A stretch of DNA of 64,000 nt from CBFFRJ01 sp051486985 (GCF_051486985.1 NZ_JAHVDV010000002.1:124001-188000), one strand, 5' to 3'; positions 18,731 through 27,499 are shown, counted from the first letter of the stretch. Program-made: numbers and translations. Notes: a model not told the origin generated them from the sequence alone.

Positions 18731-19542
18731 TGTCCGACGTTGTGGAAAAGCCGCTGCTAAAAATCGCACTGGGCATCGAATACGACGGCAGTAAGTATTA
18801 CGGCTGGCAGCGTCAGCAGGAGGTGCGTAGCGTTCAGGAAAAACTGGAAAAAGCGCTCTCACAGGTGGCGAATGAACCCATTGGCGTATTTTGCGCCGGG
18901 CGTACTGACGCTGGCGTACACGCCACAGGCCAGGTGGTACATTTCGAAACCAGCGCGGTGCGCAAAGATGCAGCCTGGACATTAGGCGTAAATGCGAATT
19001 TACCTGGAGACATCGCGGTGCGTTGGGTGAAACATGTTCCCGACGATTTTCATGCCCGTTTCAGTGCCACCGCGCGCCGTTACCGCTACGTCATCTACAA
19101 TCATCGTCTGCGCCCTGCGGTGCTGGGCCAGGGGGTGACGCACTACCATCTGCCGCTGGATGCCGGGCGGATGCAGCGTGCGGCACAATGTTTACTGGGT
19201 GAAAATGATTTTACCTCGTTTCGTGCCGTACAGTGCCAGTCGCGTACACCCTGGCGCTTTATGATGCACATTCAGGTGCAACGTTATGGCGCTTACGTTG
19301 TGGTCGACATCAAAGCGAATGCCTTTGTACACCATATGGTCAGGAATATCGTCGGCAGCCTGCTGGAAGTGGGGGCCGGGAACCAGCCGGAGAGTTGGAT
19401 AGCAGAGCTACTGGCAGCTAAGGACAGAACGCTGGCAGCCGCAACGGCAAAAGCAGAAGGGTTGTATCTTGTCGCCGTGGATTACCCACCGCATTTCGGC
19501 CTGCCTGCATTGCCAATGGGTCCGCTGTTTCTTGCGGACTAG
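18730..19542 (+). CDS. truA: tRNA pseudouridine(38-40) synthase TruA
   Basis: TruA forms pseudouridine at tRNA positions 38-40 in the anticodon stem-loop. The catalytic aspartate is D60 in AGRTDAGVHATGQ. Other family blocks are FHARFSATARRYRY and FVHHMVRNIVG. At 270 residues it is the E. coli length. It is translationally coupled to usg. Confidence 0.96.
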   Translation: MSDVVEKPLLKIALGIEYDGSKYYGWQRQQEVRSVQEKLEKALSQVANEPIGVFCAGRTDAGVHATGQVVHFETSAVRKDAAWTLGVNANLPGDIAVRWVKHVPDDFHARFSATARRYRYVIYNHRLRPAVLGQGVTHYHLPLDAGRMQRAAQCLLGENDFTSFRAVQCQSRTPWRFMMHIQVQRYGAYVVVDIKANAFVHHMVRNIVGSLLEVGAGNQPESWIAELLAAKDRTLAAATAKAEGLYLVAVDYPPHFGLPALPMGPLFLAD

Positions 19543-19568
19543 TCGCAATCAACCAAGGCAAAGACAAT

Positions 19569-20228
19569 ATGGACGTAATACGCTTTCTTATTGATTTCAT
19601 CCTGCATATTGATGTGCACCTGGCGGAGCTGGTGGCGCAGTATGGCATGTGGGTTTACGCGATCCTGTTCATCATCCTGTTTTGCGAAACCGGACTGGTA
19701 GTGACGCCGTTTTTACCCGGTGACTCGCTGCTGTTTGTTGCCGGCGCGCTGGCATCGCTTGAGACCAACGACCTTAACGTCCATGTGATGGTTTTACTGA
19801 TGCTGGTCGCGGCAATCGTCGGGGATGCGGTCAACTACACCATCGGGCGGCTTTTTGGTGACAGGCTTTTCAGCAATCCCGATTCAAAAATTTTCCGCCG
19901 CGCTTATCTTGATAAAACACATCAGTTTTATGAGAAACACGGCGGTAAGACCATTATCCTGGCGCGTTTTGTGCCGATCGTGCGCACTTTTGCGCCTTTC
20001 GTCGCCGGGATGGGGCATATGTCCTATCGCCACTTTGCCCTGTTCAACGTGGCGGGCGCGCTGTTATGGGTGTTACTCTTTACCTATGCAGGTTACTTTT
20101 TTGGCACCTTGCCCCTGGTGCAGGAAAATCTTAAGTTGCTGATTGTCGCCATCATCGTGGTGTCTATACTACCTGGGGTGATTGAGGTGATTCGTCACCG
20201 CCGGGCGGCGTCTCGACAGACAAAATAA
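19569..20228 (+). CDS. dedA: DedA family membrane protein
   Basis: DedA is a 219-residue polytopic inner-membrane protein of the VTT/SNARE-associated family. It has the motifs FCETGLVVTPFLPGDSLLF and FGRF-like AGMGHMSYRHF. Family members act in lipid flipping (undecaprenyl phosphate or phospholipid) and envelope homeostasis. The length equals E. coli DedA. It follows truA by 26 bases in the same operon run. Confidence 0.94.
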   Translation: MDVIRFLIDFILHIDVHLAELVAQYGMWVYAILFIILFCETGLVVTPFLPGDSLLFVAGALASLETNDLNVHVMVLLMLVAAIVGDAVNYTIGRLFGDRLFSNPDSKIFRRAYLDKTHQFYEKHGGKTIILARFVPIVRTFAPFVAGMGHMSYRHFALFNVAGALLWVLLFTYAGYFFGTLPLVQENLKLLIVAIIVVSILPGVIEVIRHRRAASRQTK

Positions 20229-20331
20229 GAACTCATCGGCGGTTCGACCACTTTTTTATCCCAAGTTTCGAACTGTTATGTTTTAATGTGCCCCATTTAT
20301 GGGCTACCAGGTTCATGCATAAAGGTTATCA

Positions 20332-21246
20332 ATGAGCTGGATTGAACGAATCAAAAGCAATATTACCCCCACCCGTAAGGCGAGCATCCCTGAAGGTGTG
20401 TGGACGAAATGCGACAGCTGCGGTCAGGTACTTTACCGTGCCGAGCTGGAGCGTAACCTTGAGGTCTGCCCGAAGTGTGACCACCACATGCGTATGACAG
20501 CGCGTAATCGCCTGCATAGCCTGATGGATGAAGGTTCAATGGTCGAGCTGGGTAGCGAACTCGAGCCAAAAGATGTGCTCAAGTTCCGCGACTCTAAAAA
20601 ATACAAAGATCGACTGGCAAGCGCGCAGAAAGAGACCGGCGAGAAAGATGCGCTGGTAGTCATGAAAGGTACGCTGCATGGCATGCCGGTGGTTGCTGCC
20701 GCGTTCGAATTTGCCTTTATGGGCGGTTCAATGGGGTCTGTTGTCGGCGCGCGTTTTGTCCGCGCTGTGGAACAGGCGCTGGAAGATAACTGCCCGCTCA
20801 TCTGCTTCTCCGCTTCCGGTGGCGCGCGCATGCAGGAAGCACTGATGTCGCTGATGCAGATGGCCAAAACCTCTGCGGCGCTGGCGAAGATGCAGGAGCG
20901 CGGTCTGCCGTATATCTCCGTGCTCACCGACCCGACTATGGGTGGCGTCTCTGCAAGCTTTGCGATGCTGGGTGATCTGAATATCGCCGAGCCGAAAGCG
21001 CTGATTGGCTTTGCCGGTCCACGCGTCATCGAGCAGACGGTACGTGAAAAACTGCCGCCGGGCTTCCAGCGCAGTGAGTTTCTGATTGAGAAAGGCGCTA
21101 TCGATATGATCGTTCGCCGTGCCGACATGCGCTTTAAGCTGGCAAGCATTCTGGCGAAGCTGACCAATCAGCCTGCACCAGACCCGGATGCGCCGCGTGA
21201 AAGCGTGGTGGTGCCGCCGGTGCCGGATCAGGAAACCGAAGCCTGA
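20332..21246 (+). CDS. accD: Acetyl-CoA carboxylase carboxyltransferase subunit beta
   Basis: AccD transfers the carboxyl group from biotin to acetyl-CoA in a complex with AccA, the first step of fatty acid synthesis. The 304-residue protein has the N-terminal zinc ribbon (CDSCGQ near residue 27 and CPKCDHH near residue 46) followed by the crotonase-fold domain with SASGGARMQEAL. E. coli AccD/AccA also bind their own mRNA through the zinc ribbon. A terminator and an ERIC element follow. Confidence 0.97.
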   Translation: MSWIERIKSNITPTRKASIPEGVWTKCDSCGQVLYRAELERNLEVCPKCDHHMRMTARNRLHSLMDEGSMVELGSELEPKDVLKFRDSKKYKDRLASAQKETGEKDALVVMKGTLHGMPVVAAAFEFAFMGGSMGSVVGARFVRAVEQALEDNCPLICFSASGGARMQEALMSLMQMAKTSAALAKMQERGLPYISVLTDPTMGGVSASFAMLGDLNIAEPKALIGFAGPRVIEQTVREKLPPGFQRSEFLIEKGAIDMIVRRADMRFKLASILAKLTNQPAPDPDAPRESVVVPPVPDQETEA

Positions 21247-21254
21247 TAATACCG

Positions 21255-21286
21255 AAGGGCAGTGCCATCGCGGCGCTGCCCTTTTG
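21255..21286 (+). terminator. Rho-independent terminator after accD
   Basis: AAGGGCAGTGCC (21255-21266) pairs with GGCGCTGCCCTT (21272-21283) with one G-T pair, followed by TTTTGC. Confidence 0.8.
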
Positions 21287-21293
21287 CTTTTAT

Positions 21294-21414
21294 TACCCGT
21301 CCTGATTCAAATTGCATGTGCGTTGGCTGTACTCGTTCACCCGAACCACTTACTGGAGTAAGCTCATCGGGACTCGCTCGCTTGCCGCCTGCCTGCAACT
21401 CGAATTAACAGGGT
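21294..21414. repeat. ERIC element between accD and folC
   Basis: A roughly 120-bp imperfect palindrome matching the ERIC (IRU) consensus in reverse orientation. It has GATTCAAATTGCATGTGCG at the left and CCTGCAACTCGAATTAACAG at the right. The central TTCACCCGAACCACTTACTG corresponds to the ERIC2 primer region. It fills the accD-folC gap. Confidence 0.85.
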
Positions 21415-21440
21415 AACTATCATCAAAAACTACGGGCATC

Positions 21441-22709
21441 ATGGAAATTAAACGCAATTTGCAAGCCACGTCGCCCCTGGCCGCGTGGCTTTCTTATCTG
21501 GAAAACCTGCACAGTAAATCCATCGATCTGGGCCTTCTGCGCGTCAGTCAGGTTGCCGCGCGTCTTGATGTGTCGCGTCCGGCTCCCTTTGTTTTTACCG
21601 TGGCAGGCACTAACGGCAAAGGCACCACCTGCCGTACGCTGGAAGCCATGCTTCTCGCCGCAGGGTTTAAGGTTGGGGTCTATAGCTCCCCTCATCTGGT
21701 GCGCTACACCGAACGCGTGCGCATTCAGAACGCCGAGCTTGCCGACAGTTACCACACCCGTGCCTTTGCGCAGATTGAAGCCGTACGTGGCGAAACATCC
21801 CTGACCTATTTCGAGTACAGCACCCTGGCAGCGCTCTGGCTGTTTAAACAGGCAGCTGTGGATGTGGTTATCCTTGAAGTGGGTCTGGGCGGGCGTCTGG
21901 ATGCCACCAACCTGGTAGATGCCGATGTGGCGGTTGTCACCAGTATCGCCCTCGATCACACCGACTGGCTGGGGCCGGACCGTGAAAGTATTGGCCGCGA
22001 AAAAGCGGGCGTGTTCCGCGGTGGCAAACCTGCGGTGGTCGGTGAAAATGATATGCCGCAGACCATCGCAGAGGTGGCGAATGAGAAAGGGGCGCAGCTC
22101 ATGCGTCGTGGCGTTGACTGGCAGTATGAGGTGCAGGGCGAAAGCTGGCGCTTTACGGATGCGCAGGGCGAGTTAACCGGTCTGCCGCTGCCTCAGGTGC
22201 CGCAACCCAATGCGGCGACGGCACTGGCCGCGCTTCGCGCCAGTGGGTTAGCGGTGAGCGAAGCGGCCATTCGTGAGGGCATCGCTGGCGCGATGTTGCC
22301 TGGACGCTTCCAGATTGTGGGTGACAACCCTCGCCTGATTCTGGATGTGGCGCATAATCCTCATGCGGCGGCATATCTTGCCGGGCGCCTGAGTGCAGAA
22401 CCAAAAAAAGGTCGGGTACTGGCGGTCATTGGTATGCTGCATGATAAAGACATCGCCGGGACGCTTGCCTGTCTGGAGCCGGTGGTCGATAGCTGGTATT
22501 GTGCCCCTCTGGAAGGACCGCGTGGCGCTACGGCGCAGCAGCTGATGGCGCATCTGCCCGCGGGCCATGAATATCAGGATGTTGCCGCTGCCTGGCAGGC
22601 AGCGATGGCGGAGTCAAAAGCCGAAGATACCGTGCTGGTGTGTGGCTCTTTCCACACGGTGGCACATGTCATGGAAGCGTTGGAGGCGGGGAGAACCGGT
22701 GGCGAGTAA
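21441..22709 (+). CDS. folC: Bifunctional folylpolyglutamate synthase/dihydrofolate synthase
   Basis: FolC adds glutamate to dihydropteroate and extends folate polyglutamates. It is a Mur-ligase-family enzyme of 422 residues, as in E. coli. The ATP P-loop is TVAGTNGKGTTCRTLE (about residues 54-69). LEVGLGGRLDATN and DVAHNPHAA are further family motifs. Its 3' end overlaps the dedD start by 11 bases. Confidence 0.96.
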   Translation: MEIKRNLQATSPLAAWLSYLENLHSKSIDLGLLRVSQVAARLDVSRPAPFVFTVAGTNGKGTTCRTLEAMLLAAGFKVGVYSSPHLVRYTERVRIQNAELADSYHTRAFAQIEAVRGETSLTYFEYSTLAALWLFKQAAVDVVILEVGLGGRLDATNLVDADVAVVTSIALDHTDWLGPDRESIGREKAGVFRGGKPAVVGENDMPQTIAEVANEKGAQLMRRGVDWQYEVQGESWRFTDAQGELTGLPLPQVPQPNAATALAALRASGLAVSEAAIREGIAGAMLPGRFQIVGDNPRLILDVAHNPHAAAYLAGRLSAEPKKGRVLAVIGMLHDKDIAGTLACLEPVVDSWYCAPLEGPRGATAQQLMAHLPAGHEYQDVAAAWQAAMAESKAEDTVLVCGSFHTVAHVMEALEAGRTGGE

Positions 22710-23379
22710 GTTTCAGAACCGTTTGATGGGGACCATTGTGCTGGTAGCGCTGGGGGTTATTATTCTTCCGGGCCTGCTGGACGGGCAAAAAAAGCATTAT
22801 CAGGATGAGTTCGCCGCGATCCCACTGGTGCCCAAACCGGGAGATCGTGATGAGCCCGACATGATGCCTGCTGCGACTCAGGCGTTGCCGGCCCAGCCGC
22901 CGGAAGGCGCGGCAGAAGAGGTGCGTGCGGGAGATGCCGCCGCGCCCTCGCTGGATGTTTCGCGCCAGGCCGCCAGTGGTGCAGCGAATCCCGAGATCAC
23001 TACACCTGCCCGCAGCGAACAGCCCAAAACCGCAGAGAGAGCGCAGCCTAAGCCGCAGTCTCAAAAACCGGTTGAGCAGGTGGCCTCAACCCCTCCGGTG
23101 GTGGAACAACCTGCGGCAGATAAATCTGCTCCGATTGGTAAAGCCTATGTTGTTCAACTGGGTGCCCTGAAGAACGCTGATAAAGTCACGGAAATTGTCG
23201 GCAAACTTCGGGGGGCGGGTTATCGCGTTTATACGTCGCCGACCACGCCTGTCCCGGGTAAAATAACCCGCATTCTGGTAGGGCCTGATGCCTCGAAGGA
23301 CAAACTGAAAGGTTCACTGGGTGAACTGAAGCAGATTTCGGGGCTCAACGGCGTGGTGATGAATTACAGCGCGAACTAG
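22699..23379 (+). CDS. dedD: Cell division protein DedD
   Basis: DedD is a septal-ring protein: a single N-terminal transmembrane anchor (about residues 9-27), a long low-complexity Pro/Ala/Lys/Glu linker, and a C-terminal SPOR domain that binds denuded peptidoglycan (AYVVQLGALKNADKV from about residue 148). The GTG at 22699 gives 226 residues beginning VASKFQNRLMG, as in E. coli (220). The linker differs most, as expected. It overlaps folC. Confidence 0.93.
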   Translation: MASKFQNRLMGTIVLVALGVIILPGLLDGQKKHYQDEFAAIPLVPKPGDRDEPDMMPAATQALPAQPPEGAAEEVRAGDAAAPSLDVSRQAASGAANPEITTPARSEQPKTAERAQPKPQSQKPVEQVASTPPVVEQPAADKSAPIGKAYVVQLGALKNADKVTEIVGKLRGAGYRVYTSPTTPVPGKITRILVGPDASKDKLKGSLGELKQISGLNGVVMNYSAN

Positions 23380-23390
23380 TATGCGGTTTT

Positions 23391-23474
23391 CCCCCTCGCC
23401 CTAACCCTCTCCCCATAGGGGCGAAGGGATGGTTTGCTCCCTCTCCCTTGAGGGAGAGGGCCGGGGTGAGGGTG
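23391..23474. repeat. REPIN-like inverted repeat between dedD and cvpA
   Basis: Two copies of a CCCTC(A/G)CCC-NN-CCCTCTCCC unit stand in opposite orientation. The left unit is at 23391-23414, and the right at 23440-23474 reads as its complement. An inner CCCTCTCCC/GGGAGAGGG hairpin is at 23440-23460. This is the layout of a REPIN (paired REP sequences). It lies after dedD and before the cvpA-purF promoter. Confidence 0.7.
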
Positions 23475-23574
23475 TAAATACGAATTTAAAAACACGCCCG
23501 AAGAGGCTTAAGATTCGATGGCGTTGAATGTTTTTTCAGCGCCATTTTTATTTACGCATGGGAAGGAAATCCCT

Positions 23575-23590
23575 ACGCAAACGTTTTCTT
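23575..23590. promoter_or_regulatory. PurR box upstream of cvpA-purF
   Basis: ACGCAAACGTTTTCTT matches the PurR operator (ACGCAAACGTTTGCGT on its left half). From memory it is identical to the E. coli purF operator. It lies 57 bp before the cvpA start and would repress cvpA-purF when hypoxanthine or guanine is plentiful. Confidence 0.88.
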
Positions 23591-23646
23591 TTTCTGTTAG
23601 AATTCGCCCCGAACTGGACGACAGGGCGATTAATCGTGGGACACAT

Positions 23647-24135
23647 ATGGTCTGGATTGATTACGCCATCATCGCGGTGATTGGTTTTTCCTGTCTGGTT
23701 AGCCTTATCCGTGGCTTTGTTCGTGAAGCGTTATCGCTGGTGACATGGGGCTGTGCTTTCTTTGTTGCCAGTCATTACTACACTTACCTGTCAGTCTGGT
23801 TCACGGGCTTTGAAGATGAACTGGTTCGCAACGGAATCGCCATTGCGGCGCTGTTCATTGCGACACTGATCGTTGGCGCTATCGTTAACTTCGTGATAGG
23901 TCAACTTGTGGAAAAAACCGGCCTGTCGGGTACAGACAGGGTGTTGGGGATCTGCTTTGGTGCGCTGCGAGGTGTACTGATCGTCGCCGCCATTCTGTTC
24001 TTTCTTGATACCTTTACGGGCCTGTCGAAAAGTGACGACTGGCAGAAGTCGCAGTTTATTCCGCAATTCAGTTTCATCATCAGATGGTTCTTTGACTATC
24101 TGCAAAGTTCGTCAAGTTTCTTGCCCAGGGTTTAG
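23647..24135 (+). CDS. cvpA: Colicin V production protein CvpA
   Basis: CvpA is a 162-residue inner-membrane protein with about four transmembrane segments. It is required for colicin V export in E. coli and has been linked to bile-salt and envelope stress resistance. The ATG at 23647 gives MVWIDYAIIAVIGF, the E. coli start; the longer frame from 23518 runs through the PurR operator and is not supported. It is co-transcribed with purF. Confidence 0.95.
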   Translation: MVWIDYAIIAVIGFSCLVSLIRGFVREALSLVTWGCAFFVASHYYTYLSVWFTGFEDELVRNGIAIAALFIATLIVGAIVNFVIGQLVEKTGLSGTDRVLGICFGALRGVLIVAAILFFLDTFTGLSKSDDWQKSQFIPQFSFIIRWFFDYLQSSSSFLPRV

Positions 24136-24160
24136 CTCTGAGATGTGGCTTAGAACCTGG

Positions 24161-24284
24161 CTCATCAGGCTGGTTTAGGTGCCATTTTGAACCAGGGCGG
24201 TGTTCACAATCCTTACGTACTCACCGTACGTTCCGGTTGCTGCGCTGTCCCTTCAAACTGGCTACGACAATGAGGCCTGATAAG
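24161..24284. repeat. ERIC-sized imperfect palindrome between cvpA and purF
   Basis: A 124-bp dyad: CTCATCAGGC at the left end is mirrored by GCCTGATAAG at the right, and GCCATTTTGAA is mirrored by TTCAAACTGGC. The core TTACGTACTCACCGTACG resembles the core of the ERIC copy at 53749-53766 (TTACGTACTACTCGTACG), but the arms differ. It fills the cvpA-purF gap inside the transcript. The class is uncertain: either a strongly diverged ERIC or a related element. Confidence 0.65.
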
Positions 24285-24310
24285 CAGATTCTTAACGAGG
24301 AAAAAGACGT

Positions 24311-25828
24311 ATGTGCGGTATTGTCGGAATCGCCGGTTTCATGCCGGTCAACCAGTCGATTTATGACGCGTTATCGGTGCTTCAGCACCGTGGCCAGGAT
24401 GCTGCTGGCATCATTACTATTGATGCAAATAATTGTTTCCGTCTGCGCAAAGCAAATGGCATGGTCAACGACGTTTTCGAAGCCCGCCATATGCAGCGCC
24501 TGCAGGGAAACATGGGTATCGGTCATGTCCGTTATCCGACTGCAGGGAGCTCCAGTGCCTCCGAGGCACAGCCTTTTTACGTAAACTCCCCTTACGGCAT
24601 CACGCTTGCCCACAACGGCAACCTGACGAATGCTCATGAGCTGCGCACCCGACTCTTTGAAGAGAAGCGCCGTCATATCAATACCACCTCTGATTCAGAA
24701 ATCCTGCTCAATATCTTTGCCAGCGAGCTGGATAACTTCCGCCACTACCCGCTGGAAGCCGATAACATTTTTGCCGCCATTGCCGCGACGAATCGTCATA
24801 TTCGCGGGGCTTATGCCTGTATCGCAATGATTATCGGCCACGGTATGGTTGGCTTCCGCGATCCGAACGGAATTCGTCCGCTGGTACTGGGTAAGCGCGA
24901 GCTGGGCGACGGGCGCACGGAATACATGATGGCCTCGGAAAGCGTGGCACTGGATACGCTGGGCTTCGAATTTCTGCGTGATGTCGCACCTGGCGAAGCG
25001 GTGTATGTCACTGAGAAAGGTCAGCTCTTTAGCCGTCAGTGTGCTGATAATCCCGTCTCGAATCCGTGTCTGTTTGAGTATGTCTATTTCGCGCGTCCGG
25101 ACTCGTTCATTGACAAAATCTCCGTCTACAGCGCCCGCGTTAATATGGGCACCAAACTTGGTGAAAAAATTGCCCGTGAATGGGAAGATTTAGACATTGA
25201 CGTGGTGATCCCGATTCCGGAAACCTCCTGCGACATCGCGCTGGAGATGGCCCGTATTCTGGGTAAACCGTATCGCCAGGGATTTGTGAAAAACCGCTAC
25301 GTTGGCCGTACCTTTATCATGCCGGGCCAGCAGCTGCGCCGTAAGTCCGTGCGCCGTAAGCTGAACGCTAACCGCGCTGAGTTCCGCGGTAAGAACGTCC
25401 TGCTGGTGGATGACTCCATCGTGCGTGGCACCACCTCAGAGCAGATTATCGAGATGGCGCGCGAAGCGGGCGCGAAGAAAGTTTATCTGGCTTCCGCGGC
25501 ACCGGAAATTCGTTTCCCCAACGTCTATGGTATCGATATGCCCACGGCTAACGAGCTGATTGCTCACGGCCGTGAAGTTGATGAGATCCGCCAGATTATC
25601 GGCGCTGATGCATTAATCTTCCAGGATCTGGACGATTTGATTGATGCGGTTCGTGCAGAAAACCCGGACATTCAGCAATTCGAATGCTCTGTCTTTAATG
25701 GCGTTTATGTGACTAAAGACGTCAACCAGCAGTACCTCGACTATCTCGACTCCCTGCGTAATGATGATGCCAAAGCCGTGCAGCTTCTGAACGAAGTGGA
25801 AAGCTTAGAGATGCATAACGAAGGGTAA
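24311..25828 (+). CDS. purF: Amidophosphoribosyltransferase PurF
   Basis: PurF makes 5-phosphoribosylamine from PRPP and glutamine, the first step of purine synthesis. The 505-residue enzyme begins MCGIVGIAG, with Cys2 becoming the N-terminal nucleophile of the glutaminase domain. The PRPP loop VLLVDDSIVRGTTSEQI is near residue 365. A CGAGGAAAA ribosome site lies directly before the ATG, immediately after the palindrome. A hairpin follows. Confidence 0.97.
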   Translation: MCGIVGIAGFMPVNQSIYDALSVLQHRGQDAAGIITIDANNCFRLRKANGMVNDVFEARHMQRLQGNMGIGHVRYPTAGSSSASEAQPFYVNSPYGITLAHNGNLTNAHELRTRLFEEKRRHINTTSDSEILLNIFASELDNFRHYPLEADNIFAAIAATNRHIRGAYACIAMIIGHGMVGFRDPNGIRPLVLGKRELGDGRTEYMMASESVALDTLGFEFLRDVAPGEAVYVTEKGQLFSRQCADNPVSNPCLFEYVYFARPDSFIDKISVYSARVNMGTKLGEKIAREWEDLDIDVVIPIPETSCDIALEMARILGKPYRQGFVKNRYVGRTFIMPGQQLRRKSVRRKLNANRAEFRGKNVLLVDDSIVRGTTSEQIIEMAREAGAKKVYLASAAPEIRFPNVYGIDMPTANELIAHGREVDEIRQIIGADALIFQDLDDLIDAVRAENPDIQQFECSVFNGVYVTKDVNQQYLDYLDSLRNDDAKAVQLLNEVESLEMHNEG

Positions 25829-25835
25829 TTGCGTT

Positions 25836-25861
25836 TGCCAGCGATCCGCCGATCGCTGGCA
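25836..25861. terminator. Strong hairpin between purF and the sigma-54 regulator gene
   Basis: TGCCAGCGATC (25836-25846) pairs perfectly with GATCGCTGGCA (25851-25861) around CGCC. No clear T run follows on either strand, but the position between convergent genes suggests a bidirectional terminator. Confidence 0.65.
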
Positions 25862-25865
25862 GCCT

Positions 25866-27293
25866 TTAGTGGTGTACAACACCAATATGAATACCGTGCT
25901 TTTGAACTTTGTATTGCAGTGTCGTGCGCGACATACTCAGACTGCGCGCGGCGGCAGCAATATTGCCCTGATGCATATCCAGAGCCGATTCAATAACGCT
26001 CTTTTCGAAATTTGCCACCTGTAGGTCAAGGGGGCTACAGGGATCGCCGGGCCTGACAGCCTGTTGCGCAGTGGGCGGAACGCTTTGCGTTAAACCCAAA
26101 TGCAGCTCCTCCTCATCAAAGACAATTCTTTTTAATACGCCATCTTTCTGCTGCATGATCATGCTGCGAACGATAGTGTTTTCCAGCATGCGAATATTTC
26201 CCGGCCATTGACGGTTAATGAGCGTTATTCGGGCCTCTTCGCCCAGACCATGAATATCCTGTGGCACTTCGTTACGATATTTATCAATGAAATAATTGGC
26301 CAGTAACACGATATCTTCTGGCCGCTTGCGAAGCGGTAGCAGTGCCAGCATGCCCACGTTAAGCCGGTAAAAAAGATCGGCGCGCAGCCGCCCCTGTTGA
26401 ATTAATTCAGAGGGGGCTTCGTTCATTGCAGCGACAATACGCACATCTGAGCACTGCTGCTGCTGACCACCCAGCTTCCAGAATGTTTTATCCTGCAGGA
26501 AGCGAAGCAGCTTACTTTGCATCTCCAGAGGCATCGCGTTGAGTTCATCAAGAAAGAGGGTGCCGCCACTGGCGAGTTCAAGATAACCCTGACTATTTTC
26601 TGCGCCGGTAAATGCGCCGCGTACCGTACCGAAAAGAGTACTCTCAATTAATGTTGGCGGCAGCGCGCTACAATTCAGGGCAATAAAAGGTTTATCAGCG
26701 CGTTTACTGTACTGATGTATTAAACGTGAAAAAAGCTCTTTTCCGGTTCCCGTTTCACCAATGATGGTGACGGGGATATTACTGGCTGCCAGGCGTTTAG
26801 CTTTTTCAATAATGCCGAGCATTTCGGGGTTTTCGGTGATAATGCATGGGTACTGCTCATTGCTTCCGGCATAGAGTAAGCGATTAAGCTCAACGACCTG
26901 CTCTTGCAACCTCCTGACGCCGGACATATTCCTGCCAATTTCTATTACACCAATCATATTGCCACTGCCTGAATAAAGGGGGGCAGTGGTATGTTGATAA
27001 TCAACCGCCTGGCCACGGGCATTATAATAAATCTGATAATGGCCTATATATTCTACGCCGCTTTTAAGAGAGGAAAGCATTGTGCTTTGCGCCTCTTTCA
27101 TTGCCGGGTAGACCTCCAGCATGTGCTTTCCTATTGCTCGCTCTCTGCTATAACCATCAAGCTCTGCACTCTCCTGGTTGTAATAGACATATTCACCCTG
27201 CAGGTTTATTACCGCGAGAGGCTGATGGATAAGATCAAAAAAGCGGGAGAACATCTGTAATGCGGTGACCAGTTCCTTGTCTGCTGCACTCAT
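25866..27293 (-). CDS. PAS-domain sigma-54 enhancer-binding activator (STM2361-like)
   Basis: The 475-residue regulator has an N-terminal PAS domain (about 12-125) and a sigma-54 AAA+ domain with Walker A GETGTGKE (179-186), GAFTGA loop (226-231), Walker B GGTLFLDE (243-250) and RADLFYRLN. A Fis-type helix-turn-helix lies at about 443-466. The ATG at 27293 follows AAGGCG; the frame reaches a TTG at 27341 without support. It is divergent from the decarboxylase operon, which carries a -24/-12 promoter. From memory this is the partner of Salmonella STM2360. The PAS domain suggests a small-molecule signal, which is unknown. Confidence 0.9.
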   Translation of the reverse strand: MSAADKELVTALQMFSRFFDLIHQPLAVINLQGEYVYYNQESAELDGYSRERAIGKHMLEVYPAMKEAQSTMLSSLKSGVEYIGHYQIYYNARGQAVDYQHTTAPLYSGSGNMIGVIEIGRNMSGVRRLQEQVVELNRLLYAGSNEQYPCIITENPEMLGIIEKAKRLAASNIPVTIIGETGTGKELFSRLIHQYSKRADKPFIALNCSALPPTLIESTLFGTVRGAFTGAENSQGYLELASGGTLFLDELNAMPLEMQSKLLRFLQDKTFWKLGGQQQQCSDVRIVAAMNEAPSELIQQGRLRADLFYRLNVGMLALLPLRKRPEDIVLLANYFIDKYRNEVPQDIHGLGEEARITLINRQWPGNIRMLENTIVRSMIMQQKDGVLKRIVFDEEELHLGLTQSVPPTAQQAVRPGDPCSPLDLQVANFEKSVIESALDMHQGNIAAAARSLSMSRTTLQYKVQKHGIHIGVVHH

Positions 27294-27364
27294 ACATTGA
27301 CGCCTTAATCGATTGACGAAAGCACGATTATAGAGCGACAAAAATTCGGCGTTTTGATGAAAAA

Positions 27365-27379
27365 TTGCGAAAGTGGCAA
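27365..27379. promoter_or_regulatory. Candidate enhancer dyad for the sigma-54 activator
   Basis: TTGC-N7-GCAA (27365-27368 and 27376-27379) lies in AT-rich DNA about 60 bp upstream of the -24 element. It could be an activator site, although it is short and closer than usual. Weak evidence. Confidence 0.25.
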
Positions 27380-27431
27380 AAATTTTAAAACAGGTAAAAT
27401 TATAATTTATTGAAATTTAACAATAAAATAA

Positions 27432-27447
27432 TGGCATGCCTGTTGCT
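27432..27447 (+). promoter_or_regulatory. Sigma-54 (-24/-12) promoter of the decarboxylase operon
   Basis: TGGCATGCCTGTTGCT fits the consensus TGGCACG-N4-TTGCW with a single mismatch and correct spacing. It lies 53 bp before the decarboxylase ATG. The divergent gene encodes a sigma-54 activator, so RpoN control is well supported. Confidence 0.9.
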
Positions 27448-27499
27448 TTAGCCTTTTTAACCATAAGGGCAAGTCTTACAACAACAAGCAGAGGGTGTT

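Noticed and set aside
23518..23646. 43-codon N-terminal extension of CvpA
   Set aside because: It would be translated across the PurR operator and promoter. The MVWID start at 23647 matches the family.
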